The notes beneath the pieces were generated by a model. The model saw only the letters and a program-made list of their open reading frames with translations. It was not told where the DNA came from and did no database searches. Positions 1-6,259 of a DNA stretch of 7,313 nucleotides are shown here, in pieces. This DNA comes from Solirubrobacterales bacterium (GTDB lineage Bacteria; Actinomycetota; Thermoleophilia; Solirubrobacterales; Solirubrobacteraceae): the NCBI GenBank assembly GCA_003134675.1, contig PLBZ01000031.1, positions 1-7,313 on the forward strand. The letters are read 5' to 3'. The position numbers and the translations under genes were made by a program. Positions within the stretch are counted from its first letter, which is position 1. Each line of letters begins with the position of its first letter.

Positions 1-1938
1 CTGCTGCGCCCCGTGGTCGAGGATGGCTACCGCGTGCAGCTGCGCCTCCTGCCGTGGACCTACACGCTCATGTACTGGCTGCTCGAGCGCGTGGGGCCGA
101 TCCGCTGGTCGGCGCGCCGCCTGCTGTGGCTGCTCGGCTCCCGCCCGCTGGCGCGCTGCATCGCCGAGCACGACCCCGACGTGATCGTGTCCACGTATCC
201 CGCTGTGACAGTGGTGCTGGCGCGGCTGCGTCGCATCAAAGTCGTGCACTGCCCGACGGTGGCGACGATCACCGACCTCACGGGCCTGTTCTTCTGGGCG
301 CAGCCCGGGATCGACATGCACCTGGTGATGTACGGCGAGTCGATGTCCTCGGTCGAGCGCATCGCCGGGCAGGGCAGCGTACGCCTCGTGCGTCCGCTGA
401 TATCCGCCGATTTCCTCGGCCCCCGCTGCCCGCTGCAGGCGCGCCGCGCGCTCAGCCTGCCCGAGCAGGGCCGCATGGTGGTCGTCTCCGGCGGAGGCTG
501 GGGGGTGGGGGATATCGAGGGAGCCGTGCGTGAGCTCAGCGGGCTTGAGGAGGTGAGCAGCATCGTCTGCCTGGCGGGACGCAACGACCAGCTTGCGGAC
601 AGGCTGAGGAGCGCCTTCTTGGATCAGCCCCGCGTGCACGTGTACGGGTTCACCGACAAGATGCCCCAGCTGCTGGCGGCCGCCGACGTGCTCGTGCATT
701 CCACCGGCGGCGTCACCTGTCTGGAGGCAAAGGCCGCGGGCATCCCGGTCGTCTCCTACGGGCTGCCCGTCGGTCACGCGCGCTTGAACACGCGGGCGAT
801 GGCCACGCTCGACCTGCTGCGGTTGGCCAACGACACCGACGAGCTGCGCGAGCACGTGCAGGCGAGCTTCGCCGAGGCCGGCGATGATGAATCGGATCCC
901 ACCGTCCCCCCAACCCACCCCTCCCGCCGGGCCGTGGAGGGCTCGCTGGAGGAGCTGCTGGTGAGCGATGGCCGCAGCCCTCGCGCACGAGCGACTGGAC
1001 AGTCGGCGGTCGGGCTCACGACGGTGGTCACTCATGCCGAGCCCGGAGCGCGGGTGGCCCACGCGGAGCCCACCGCGGTCGATCTCGTGCTCGACGCGCC
1101 GCGGCGAGTGCGCTCGATCCCTCTGTGGCGGCTGCAGCTGGTGGCGTTTGCCACTCCGTTTGCGCTGCTGCTGAGCGTCGGTGCGTGGACGATGTCCACC
1201 GACGAGGTGACCGCTTTGGCGAACGTGCTGCTGCATGTCCACCCGCTCACCCATGTGCGCACAAACCAGCCCGACGTGGGCATCATCGTGCACGCGCCGG
1301 CGAGCGAGGTGGCGCTCATCGCGGCCGAGCTGGCCGGCCGTGGCATCCACGCCTCCTTCACCGATGACGGCGGCGTACCCTCGGGCGCGACGATCGCCAG
1401 ATTGCACGCGCTGGGCGATGAGCTGCTGCCGGAAGTCGTGCCCGGCTCTTCCCTGCTGCGCTGGGTGCGCACCCGTGGCGCGCTGCGCTCGCAGGCGCAC
1501 GCTTTGGGGCTGGGTCACAAGTTCTATTTCCTGCAGCCTCGCGGTGGACTGACGGTCGGTCAGCTGGTGCTGGCGCGCACCGCGGGCGCGCTTCCCGTGA
1601 AGGGGGCGTTGCGCTTGAACGCCACGAGCGCCTTGCCTCAGCGGCGGACGCGAGCCGGCGATGTGCTGGTGGTGACGGTCGACGGATCTGCCACCTCGGT
1701 GCTCGGGCTGGAGCGGATCGTCTCCTGGCTGGGTGCCGACCGGCTGGGTGCCGAGCCGCTCGGGTGGCTGATCAACTCACCTTCCATCAGGGCTACCAAG
1801 AGTGGAGAGCGCGCCAGCAGCCCCGCCCCCGCTACGAGCAACGCCAGCGAGACGCCCAGCGGAACCCCGCCCAGCGGGGTGGCGCTGAAGCGCTCGCCGA
1901 GCAGCAGCGGCGCGAGCACGACCGGCACGATCGTCTGA
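1..1938 (+). CDS. MGDG-synthase-like glycosyltransferase fused to a degenerate NodB-like domain (5' partial)
   Basis: The frame is open from base 1, so the true start lies upstream; residues are numbered here from the GTG at 13. Residues ~1-285 resemble the MGDG synthase/GT28 (MurG-like) family, which moves a sugar from a nucleotide sugar to a membrane lipid. Visible marks are IVSTYPAV (58-65), [12 protein letters not shown] (84-95), the glycine loop SGGGWGVGD (159-167) and the donor-site stretch from [10 protein letters not shown] (212-221) through [15 protein letters not shown] (229-243). A low-complexity linker (~286-368) and one membrane helix (~372-391) follow. Residues ~421-583 align by eye with the NodB deacetylase encoded at 2695, but motif residues are lost: TFDDGP reads IIVHAP, HxxxH is E474xxxG478, RPPYG reads LQPRG and LLLH reads LVVT. 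The last 55 residues (from 1771) are Ser/Thr/Pro/Ala-rich and lie antisense to the transporter gene. Membrane glycolipid synthesis is inferred; the acceptor is unknown. Confidence 0.8.
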   Translation: MLRPVVEDGYRVQLRLLPWTYTLMYWLLERVGPIRWSARRLLWLLGSRPLARCIAEHDPDVIVSTYPAVTVVLARLRRIKVVHCPTVATITDLTGLFFWAQPGIDMHLVMYGESMSSVERIAGQGSVRLVRPLISADFLGPRCPLQARRALSLPEQGRMVVVSGGGWGVGDIEGAVRELSGLEEVSSIVCLAGRNDQLADRLRSAFLDQPRVHVYGFTDKMPQLLAAADVLVHSTGGVTCLEAKAAGIPVVSYGLPVGHARLNTRAMATLDLLRLANDTDELREHVQASFAEAGDDESDPTVPPTHPSRRAVEGSLEELLVSDGRSPRARATGQSAVGLTTVVTHAEPGARVAHAEPTAVDLVLDAPRRVRSIPLWRLQLVAFATPFALLLSVGAWTMSTDEVTALANVLLHVHPLTHVRTNQPDVGIIVHAPASEVALIAAELAGRGIHASFTDDGGVPSGATIARLHALGDELLPEVVPGSSLLRWVRTRGALRSQAHALGLGHKFYFLQPRGGLTVGQLVLARTAGALPVKGALRLNATSALPQRRTRAGDVLVVTVDGSATSVLGLERIVSWLGADRLGAEPLGWLINSPSIRATKSGERASSPAPATSNASETPSGTPPSGVALKRSPSSSGASTTGTIV

Positions 1939-2639
1939 GTCACGAACACGACCGGCGCCACCTGTATCGCCGGGCGCGACTGCAGCGCGCTCATCTCGCT
2001 GAGCACGCCCACCCCCGAGGCGGCGGCGGTCGAGAGGCCCCACAAGGCGGCGGCCAGGAGGTGATGCCCGGAGAGGTCATCGGAGGCGAGCTTGGTAGCC
2101 ACGCCGCTCCAGCCGAACGCCAGGCCCGCGCCTATCATCGTCACCTCAGCGCGCGAGCGGCCGAGCATGCGCAGCAGATACGGCAGGAGGCTGGCGACTC
2201 CCAAGCCGACGAGCACCAGCGTGATCGTCAGCTCCTCCGAGGTGTGGGTGGTGCTGCGTGGCGGCGCGAACACACCCGCGCCGATCACGCCGAGCACAAT
2301 CGCGCCCATTGCCATGTACTCGTACCTGCCCGCGTGCTCGCCCAGCATCCGCTCGGCGAGGAACATCAGCACCAGCAGCCCCGCCGCCAGGGCCGGTTGC
2401 ACGACCACGAGCGGGGCGAGCAGCAGTGCCACCACCTGCAGCGGCCAGCCGAGGATCGACAGTCCGGTCCCGATCAGCCAGCGAGTGCGCCGGAGGAGCC
2501 CCCACGCGAGCGCCAGGCGCAGGTGCTCCTCGTGCGGGGCCTCCTTGGCGTCCATCGCCTGGAGAGCGATCCCTAGGCTGTAGAGGCTGGACGCCCCTAC
2601 AGCAGCCCCGATTCCCAGCACCAGATCGACCATGTCCAC
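1638..2639 (-). CDS. NIPA/DMT-superfamily nine-helix membrane transporter
   Basis: A 333-residue integral membrane protein with about nine hydrophobic helices (roughly 5-26, 53-74, 78-95, 108-125, 136-158, 165-183, 190-213, 226-247, 257-277). The N-terminal GxALQ-type segment ([13 protein letters not shown], 23-35) and the helix 2-3 region with [14 protein letters not shown] and [11 protein letters not shown] match the NIPA-like branch of the drug/metabolite transporter superfamily. Eukaryotic NIPA proteins carry Mg2+, but I cannot assign a substrate here. The start is either GTG at 2639 or ATG at 2633 (GTG GAC ATG), neither with a clear ribosome site; an in-frame stop at 2646-2648 rules out anything longer. 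The membrane core ends near residue 289 (about 1773-1787). The last 42 residues are polar, Ser/Pro/Thr-rich and antisense to the glycosyltransferase, so they are probably an unstructured read-through tail. The gene is convergent with the glycosyltransferase and divergent from the deacetylase. Confidence 0.78.
   Translation of the reverse strand: MDMVDLVLGIGAAVGASSLYSLGIALQAMDAKEAPHEEHLRLALAWGLLRRTRWLIGTGLSILGWPLQVVALLLAPLVVVQPALAAGLLVLMFLAERMLGEHAGRYEYMAMGAIVLGVIGAGVFAPPRSTTHTSEELTITLVLVGLGVASLLPYLLRMLGRSRAEVTMIGAGLAFGWSGVATKLASDDLSGHHLLAAALWGLSTAAASGVGVLSEMSALQSRPAIQVAPVVFVTQTIVPVVLAPLLLGERFSATPLGGVPLGVSLALLVAGAGLLARSPLLVALMEGELISHPSGSAPSRSAPSQETIRSSPSTEVADPSTVTTSTSPARVRR
1727..1754 (+). repeat. 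Short tandem duplication within the glycosyltransferase gene
   Basis: The 13-base string GGCTGGGTGCCGA occurs at 1727-1739 and again at 1742-1754, a period of 15 bases. It encodes two successive LGA(D/E) units ([10 protein letters not shown]) near the end of the NodB-like domain, just before the C-terminal tail. It is probably a small slippage duplication in frame, with no sign of a regulatory role. Confidence 0.6.
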
Positions 2640-2694
2640 CCACGATCATCGCACTCGCAGGCCTCCGGCTGAAGGCGCGCTGGCCAGAACGGCT

Positions 2695-3387
2695 ATGGCG
2701 AGTTATCTGCTCCCGGCACTCGCCGGCTCTTGGCCCGTGCTATTCCCGCGCTCGCCGGAGCCGATCTGGCCCCGGCTGCGCCGATCGCTCGGCGTCGAGG
2801 ATCGCACTGCCGGCGGGCGCGGATATGCGCTCACCTTCGATGACGGTCCCCACGCGCAGGGAACCCAGGCGATCCTGGAGATTCTCGCCGGCGCGGGCGT
2901 GGGGGCGACCTTCTTCCTGGTCGGGGAGCAGGTGCGGCGCAATCCCACGCTCGGCCGGGAGATTCTCGCTGCCGGCCACGGGATCGGCCTGCACTGTGAC
3001 CGCCACCGCAACCTGCTGCGCCTGGCGCCGTGGCAGGTGCGTGAGGACATCGCTCGCGCGTGCGCGGCGATCGAGGACGCGACAGGCCACTCCCCGAGCC
3101 TCTACCGGCCGCCGTATGGCGTGCTGAACGCCTCCGCGTTGCGGCTGGCCCGCGGGCGCGGCTGGCGGACGCTGCTGTGGAGTCATTGGGGGCGAGACTG
3201 GGAGGCGCGCGCCACCCCCGCGTCGATCGCCGCGCGCGTCACCGACGGCGTGGATGAGGGCTCGATATTGCTGTTGCACGACGCCGACGACTACAGCGCG
3301 CCGGGCTCCTGGCGGCGCACCGTGGGGGCCCTGCCGCGGGTGTTGGAGACCCTTGCTGAGCGAGGCCTGAAGGCGACGGCCCCGTAG
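2695..3387 (+). CDS. NodB-family polysaccharide deacetylase (carbohydrate esterase 4-like)
   Basis: Predicted metal-dependent deacetylase acting on N-acetylated (or O-acetylated) envelope sugars. Numbered from ATG 2695 (230 residues), all family motifs are present: TFDDGP at 47-52 with catalytic base and metal ligand D49/D50, the metal-binding HxxxH pair H100 and H104 (LHCDRH), RPPYG at 138-142, a Trp-rich motif 4 (LLWSHWGRDW, 160-169) and LLLH at 192-195. ATG 2695 is preferred because it gives a short hydrophobic N-terminus (MASYLLPALAGSWPVLF) leading directly into the domain. The longer ATG at 2632 adds 21 polar residues and would share bases with the start of the divergent transporter gene. 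Neither start has a clear ribosome site. The hydrophobic N-terminus could anchor or export the protein, but no cleavage site is obvious. The nearby glycosyltransferase carries an inactive relative of this domain. The substrate is unknown. Confidence 0.85.
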   Translation: MASYLLPALAGSWPVLFPRSPEPIWPRLRRSLGVEDRTAGGRGYALTFDDGPHAQGTQAILEILAGAGVGATFFLVGEQVRRNPTLGREILAAGHGIGLHCDRHRNLLRLAPWQVREDIARACAAIEDATGHSPSLYRPPYGVLNASALRLARGRGWRTLLWSHWGRDWEARATPASIAARVTDGVDEGSILLLHDADDYSAPGSWRRTVGALPRVLETLAERGLKATAP

Positions 3388-3448
3388 CTGTATCGCTGCA
3401 CTGCGAGCCCGGCACCACGAAGCTCTCCGGGTCCAGCGATCTGAGCCG

Positions 3449-4330
3449 GTGGATAACATCGATTGCTTGTCCACCGTGGTATCGATCGACACGAGCGGCT
3501 CCGCCGCGATAGCCGGTGCTGCGTCTGTCGCCCAGACACGGGCGATCCGCTCGCGCTGGTGGGTCGAGGTGGGCGTGATCGTGTGGCTGTGCTGGGTGTA
3601 TGACGCGATCACGAACTTCGCCCCGCTGCGCCTGCACGCCGCGCTGAGCCATGCCCAGGATGTACTGAGCCTGGAGCGCATGCTGCACCTCGACCCCGAG
3701 CTCGCGCTGAACCGCTGGCTTGCGGGACATCACACGCTCGGCTTGGTCCTGGCCGACTACTACAACAACACTCATTTCATCGTGACCCTGGGACTGCTCG
3801 GGTGGCTGTGGTACCGGCGGGCCGATATCTACCGATCGCTTCGCAATTCGCTGGTGGCGATCAACGTGCTGGGCTTCCTCGTATTCTGGCTCTACCCGGT
3901 GGCCCCGCCGCGGATGCTGAGGGGATATCGCGATGTGGTGGCCTCCACCCACGCGTTCGGCGGCTGGCACACGGGGGCGCTGGCCTCGGCCGCCAACCAG
4001 CTGGCGGCGATGCCCTCGCTGCACATGGCGTGGGCGGCGTGGTGCACACTCGCCCTGTGGCGGATCTCCACACGCCGCTGGGTGCGTGTCGTGGCGGTCC
4101 TCTACCCGTGCATGACCGCGCTGGCGGTGCTCGCCACGGGCAACCACTTCCTGCTCGACATCCTGGCGGGCCTGCTGACGTTGGCGATCGCGGTGCTGAT
4201 CATGCGGATCGCGACGGCTTGGCGGGAGGAGTCGAGCGGGCAGAGCGGCCGTGCTCGGCTCCGCTTTTTGAAAGCCGCACGCCCGCGTACCGCATGTCAC
4301 AAACTTGTTACGAAGTCCGAGATCGAGTAG
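3449..4330 (+). CDS. PAP2-superfamily membrane protein, inositol-phosphorylceramide-synthase (AUR1)-like
   Basis: A 293-residue polytopic membrane protein of the type-2 phosphatidic acid phosphatase superfamily. Members hydrolyse a phospholipid phosphate or transfer a phospho-head-group between lipids through a phospho-histidine. The active-site motifs are PSLH (189-192, H192) and TGNHFLLD (230-237, H233 and D237), with YPVAPPRML (149-157) and YYNNTHF (104-110) in the places where the AUR1-like branch has conserved segments. Hydrophobic helices lie near 40-57, 110-122, 134-150, 193-206, 211-229 and 236-254. The start is GTG at 3449, with only a weak GAG upstream; TTG 3467 or GTG 3476 are alternatives that remove non-conserved residues. 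It lies 61 bp after the deacetylase on the same strand, with no promoter or terminator seen between, so the two are probably co-transcribed. The last ~35 codons are basic, non-conserved in appearance, and overlap a terminator-like hairpin and the next operon's promoter. Phosphatase versus transferase activity cannot be decided here. Confidence 0.82.
   Translation: MDNIDCLSTVVSIDTSGSAAIAGAASVAQTRAIRSRWWVEVGVIVWLCWVYDAITNFAPLRLHAALSHAQDVLSLERMLHLDPELALNRWLAGHHTLGLVLADYYNNTHFIVTLGLLGWLWYRRADIYRSLRNSLVAINVLGFLVFWLYPVAPPRMLRGYRDVVASTHAFGGWHTGALASAANQLAAMPSLHMAWAAWCTLALWRISTRRWVRVVAVLYPCMTALAVLATGNHFLLDILAGLLTLAIAVLIMRIATAWREESSGQSGRARLRFLKAARPRTACHKLVTKSEIE
4244..4269 (+). terminator. Terminator-like hairpin inside the 3' end of the PAP2 gene
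   Basis: AGCGG (4244-4248) pairs with CCGCT (4261-4265), and inside it CCG (4249-4251) pairs with CGG (4256-4258) around the loop TGCT, leaving a two-base bulge CT. The sequence continues as a run of five T (4265-4269). The GC-rich stem followed at once by a T-run is the usual form of an intrinsic terminator. It lies about 60 bases before the PAP2 stop codon, so translating ribosomes would tend to block its folding. It may act only on untranslated or leaky transcripts. Confidence 0.45.
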
Positions 4331-4333
4331 ACT
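4305..4333 (+). promoter_or_regulatory. Probable sigma70-type promoter of the ATP synthase operon
   Basis: TTGTTA (4305-4310) and TAGACT (4328-4333) are separated by exactly 17 bases. They match the -35 consensus TTGACA at four of six positions and the -10 consensus TATAAT at four of six. The surrounding bases (CACAAACTTGTTACGAAG) are AT-rich against a very GC-rich background. The -10 box shares its first three bases with the TAG stop codon of the PAP2 gene. Transcription would begin near 4340, about 290 bases before the first atp gene. I found no comparable candidate nearer to that gene. Confidence 0.6.
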
Positions 4334-4626
4334 AAGCTGGCTGCCGCAGGTGGTTGAGGAGCGCCTCGACAGGTCCGTCGCAATCGAGCGTGCGGACTTT
4401 CTCGTCTGTAGGGTGGCCTTATACATGCCGAACTTTGACGCTAACGAGGGGTACATCGATCGCCGCGTGCATCGCGTGGACTTGATGCTGCTAGCGCGAC
4501 GTAGAAGCGCCTCGCGACGTGCCTGCCCCTACGGAGGGCGGGTATTCGTACTGGGTAAACCCCTGCGTCATCGTCGGCACCTGTGGACCGTGTGCCACGG
4601 ACGGCTCCCCGGATCCCCAAGCTGAC
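4334..4626 (+). other. Leader region of the ATP synthase operon, no convincing gene
   Basis: Nearly 300 bases without a gene I can support. It contains short inverted repeats able to form RNA hairpins: GTTGAGG/CCTCGAC at 4353-4370 (loop AGCG), GGTCCG/CGGACT at 4372-4398 and CCTGCCC/GGGCGGG at 4522-4542 (loop of seven). A 66-codon frame from ATG 4425 to TGA 4623-4625 ends one base before the GTG of the next gene. Its product is very rich in Arg and resembles nothing I know. A second frame from GTG 4519 is continuous with the next gene. No known riboswitch or RNA family was recognised. Confidence 0.5.
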
Positions 4627-5016
4627 GTGACCGTACTCCGCTACCTCGACGTGTGCCTGGTGCTCGCGACAGCCCCGTTTGTGCTTGTTGGGGGAATGCC
4701 CACGCTTGGCTATGTGGCCGGCGCCGGCGCCTGGATACTGACCCGCGCCGGCACCGCATTTCTCCACGCGCAGGCGCGTCGCGCAAGCGACGCCAAGGTC
4801 AGAGCTGGCCTGCTCGTGGCCGGGCTGCTCGGGCGCGTGTGGATCGTCGCGGCGGCGATCCTCTTTGCCCGCTATGCCGGCAGCAAGGACGATGGTGTGA
4901 TGGCCGCCGTTCTCGTGCTGGCTGCCTTCACTGTCTATCTGGCGATGTCCTTCGTCACCCGCGATGGTCCCCTCGGAGCGGGTCCTCAAGCCCAGGGCCG
5001 GCCGAGCGCCTCATGA
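4627..5016 (+). CDS. Small four-helix membrane protein in the atpI position
   Basis: From GTG 4627 this is a 129-residue protein with four predicted membrane helices (about 7-23, 25-45, 61-83, 90-110) and a polar C-terminal tail. Position, size, topology and the basic loop before helix 3 fit AtpI/UncI, the poorly conserved protein that precedes subunit a in many atp operons and has been linked to c-ring assembly or Mg2+ supply. I do not see a clear AtpI sequence signature, so no symbol is given. The stop TGA overlaps the atpB start in an ATGA arrangement, which indicates translational coupling. The frame stays open to GTG 4519, which would add 36 residues (four Cys, several Pro and Gly) without a membrane helix. 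I prefer 4627 because the protein then begins just before helix 1. Neither start has a good ribosome site, so the start is uncertain. Confidence 0.65.
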   Translation: MTVLRYLDVCLVLATAPFVLVGGMPTLGYVAGAGAWILTRAGTAFLHAQARRASDAKVRAGLLVAGLLGRVWIVAAAILFARYAGSKDDGVMAAVLVLAAFTVYLAMSFVTRDGPLGAGPQAQGRPSAS

Positions 5017-5969
5017 GCGCGGCCGTGGACAGTCAGGGAGCCGCGAGTTCGGCGGCCGCGGGCGACGGATCGCGCAAATTCACCAACAAGCAGATCCTGC
5101 TCATCCTGGTAGGCATCTGGCTCGGCGGCGTGGTTGTGCTTGGGGCGATCTACGGCATCCACGGCACCCGCAACACGAGCTTCGAACCGCAGAACGAGTT
5201 CAAGCTCGACACCTGGGTGAACCTGGGCATCTTCTCGATCAACAAGGCTGTCCTCTATCTGTTCCTCGCTGCGATCGCGACCTCCGCGAGCATGATCTAC
5301 ATAGCGCGACGCATGCAACAGCGCCCGAACAAGGTTCAGGCGGCGGTCGAGGTGCTCTACGAACTGATGCGCAACAACATCACTGGCAGCGCAATGAGCG
5401 AAAAGATGGCTGCCAAGTGGTTTCCGTTCATCGGCGCCCTGTTCCTGTTCATCATGTTCTCCAACCTCGTCGGTTACATCCCGCTGCCGACCAACACCGA
5501 GCACGAGATCAGTGTGTTCGGCCTGCAGATACCCTCCTTCTCCCTGTACGCGGCGACCGCGAACCTCTCGATCCCTCTCGTGCTGGCGCTCGTCGTATTC
5601 GTGTCCTACACGTTTGAAGGGGTGCGTGCCAAGGGCCCGATCGGTTACCTGAAAGGACTCGTCCCGGGTGGCGTCACGGGCGGGATGGCTGTGGCGATCT
5701 TCTTTCTCGAGGTGCTCTCCAACTTCATGCGCATCCTCTCGCTCACGATTCGTCTGTTCGCCAACATCCTGGCGGGCCATCTGATCATCCTGTTCATGGC
5801 GGGAGCACTCGCCGTAATCCTCGGCATCTCGGCGCTGGGCTGGTTCACGCTGCCGTTCGGGATTCTGCTGTTCGCCTTCGAGGTCGGCCTGGTTGCCGCC
5901 CTGCAGGCGTTCATCTTTGCCACTCTCACCGCTATCTACCTCGGCGGCGCAGTCGCCGAAGACCACTAA
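5013..5969 (+). CDS. atpB: F-type ATP synthase subunit a
   Basis: Membrane subunit a (318 residues) forms the two half-channels through which protons reach and leave the c-ring of the FO motor. The C-terminal signature SLTIRLFANILAGHLI contains R247, equivalent to the essential Arg210 of E. coli. H256 occupies the place of E. coli Glu219. LQAFIFATLTAIYL (297-310) is the conserved last helix, with Q298 equivalent to Gln252. E290 is probably the acidic partner found near His245 in other lineages, one residue out of register when counted from the Gln. About six membrane helices are visible (29-49, 75-97, 136-156, 183-200, 222-262, 264-310 region). The first ~20 residues are an Ala/Ser/Gly-rich extension ahead of the first helix. 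ATG 5013 overlaps the previous stop (ATGA) and has only a weak upstream GGG, so translation is probably coupled. The stop is TAA. Confidence 0.96.
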   Translation: MSAAVDSQGAASSAAAGDGSRKFTNKQILLILVGIWLGGVVVLGAIYGIHGTRNTSFEPQNEFKLDTWVNLGIFSINKAVLYLFLAAIATSASMIYIARRMQQRPNKVQAAVEVLYELMRNNITGSAMSEKMAAKWFPFIGALFLFIMFSNLVGYIPLPTNTEHEISVFGLQIPSFSLYAATANLSIPLVLALVVFVSYTFEGVRAKGPIGYLKGLVPGGVTGGMAVAIFFLEVLSNFMRILSLTIRLFANILAGHLIILFMAGALAVILGISALGWFTLPFGILLFAFEVGLVAALQAFIFATLTAIYLGGAVAEDH

Positions 5970-5974
5970 AGGAG
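5968..5974 (+). promoter_or_regulatory. Strong ribosome binding site for atpE
   Basis: AAAGGAG overlaps the atpB stop codon and lies nine bases before the GTG at 5984. It is the only near-perfect Shine-Dalgarno sequence in the atp part of the window and fixes the atpE start. It fits the need for about ten or more copies of subunit c per enzyme against one subunit a. Confidence 0.8.
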
Positions 5975-5983
5975 CCAATCGCT

Positions 5984-6256
5984 GTGCATATAGCTTTGAT
6001 CACCATCCTGGCGGCCGTGACTGAAGAAACCGCCAAGGCCGGCAAGTCGATCGGCCTAGGCGTCGGCGGCGGTCTAGGCGCCGTGGGCGCCGGCGTCGGC
6101 ATTGGCATCATCTTCGGCAAGGCGATTGAGGCGATCACCCGTCAGCCGGAGATGCGCGACGAGATCACGCAGCTGCAATGGCTGGGCTTCGCGTTGACTG
6201 AGGCCTGCTTCTTCTACGGCCTCGTGGCGGGCCTGCTGGCCGCGTTCATCGTCTAG
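5984..6256 (+). CDS. atpE: F-type ATP synthase subunit c
   Basis: Proteolipid subunit c (90 residues), two membrane helices forming the rotating c-ring. Helix 1 has the glycine-rich packing stretch from GLGVGGGLGAVGAGVGIG (24-41) to IIFGKAIEA. The polar loop RQPE (53-56) contacts gamma and epsilon. Helix 2 carries the ion-binding carboxylate E73 in FALTEACFFYGLVAGLL. The Na+-type ligands are absent: Ala follows the Glu where Ser or Thr is expected, and no Gln sits in the matching helix 1 position, so proton coupling is inferred. The N-terminus (MHIALITILAAVTEETAKAG) is about ten residues longer than in E. coli, giving 90 instead of 79 residues. The start is GTG, set by the AAAGGAG nine bases upstream. 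atpF begins three bases after the stop. Confidence 0.96.
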   Translation: MHIALITILAAVTEETAKAGKSIGLGVGGGLGAVGAGVGIGIIFGKAIEAITRQPEMRDEITQLQWLGFALTEACFFYGLVAGLLAAFIV

Positions 6257-6259
6257 GTC

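Noticed and set aside
1764..2576. 270-codon forward open frame across the transporter gene
   Set aside because: The product is a run of Arg, Gln, His and Ala with no hydrophobic or domain pattern. It is the antisense shadow of the clear membrane protein on the reverse strand, as expected at this GC content.
2740..3681. 313-codon reverse open frame over the deacetylase and PAP2 start
   Set aside because: Low-complexity Arg/Pro/Ala/Gln product antisense to genes with complete catalytic motifs.
3239..4456. 405-codon reverse open frame over the PAP2 gene
   Set aside because: Composition is dominated by Arg, His, Gln and Pro with no recognisable domain; the forward PAP2 frame has conserved motifs.
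4425..4625. Possible 66-codon gene before the atpI-like gene
   Set aside because: No ribosome site, Arg-rich composition and no family resemblance. It is mentioned in the leader entry but not called as a gene.
4519..4626. Longer atpI-like start at GTG 4519
   Set aside because: The extra 36 residues have no membrane helix or known motif and no ribosome site precedes them. They also overlap the 4522-4542 hairpin. It remains possible.
4986..5978. 330-codon reverse open frame over atpB
   Set aside because: Highly charged product with no fold signature, exactly antisense to a certain atpB gene.
5984..6256. Sodium-coupled c-ring
   Set aside because: Ala follows the ion-binding E73 and no Gln is found in the matching helix 1 position, so the known Na+ ligand set is absent.
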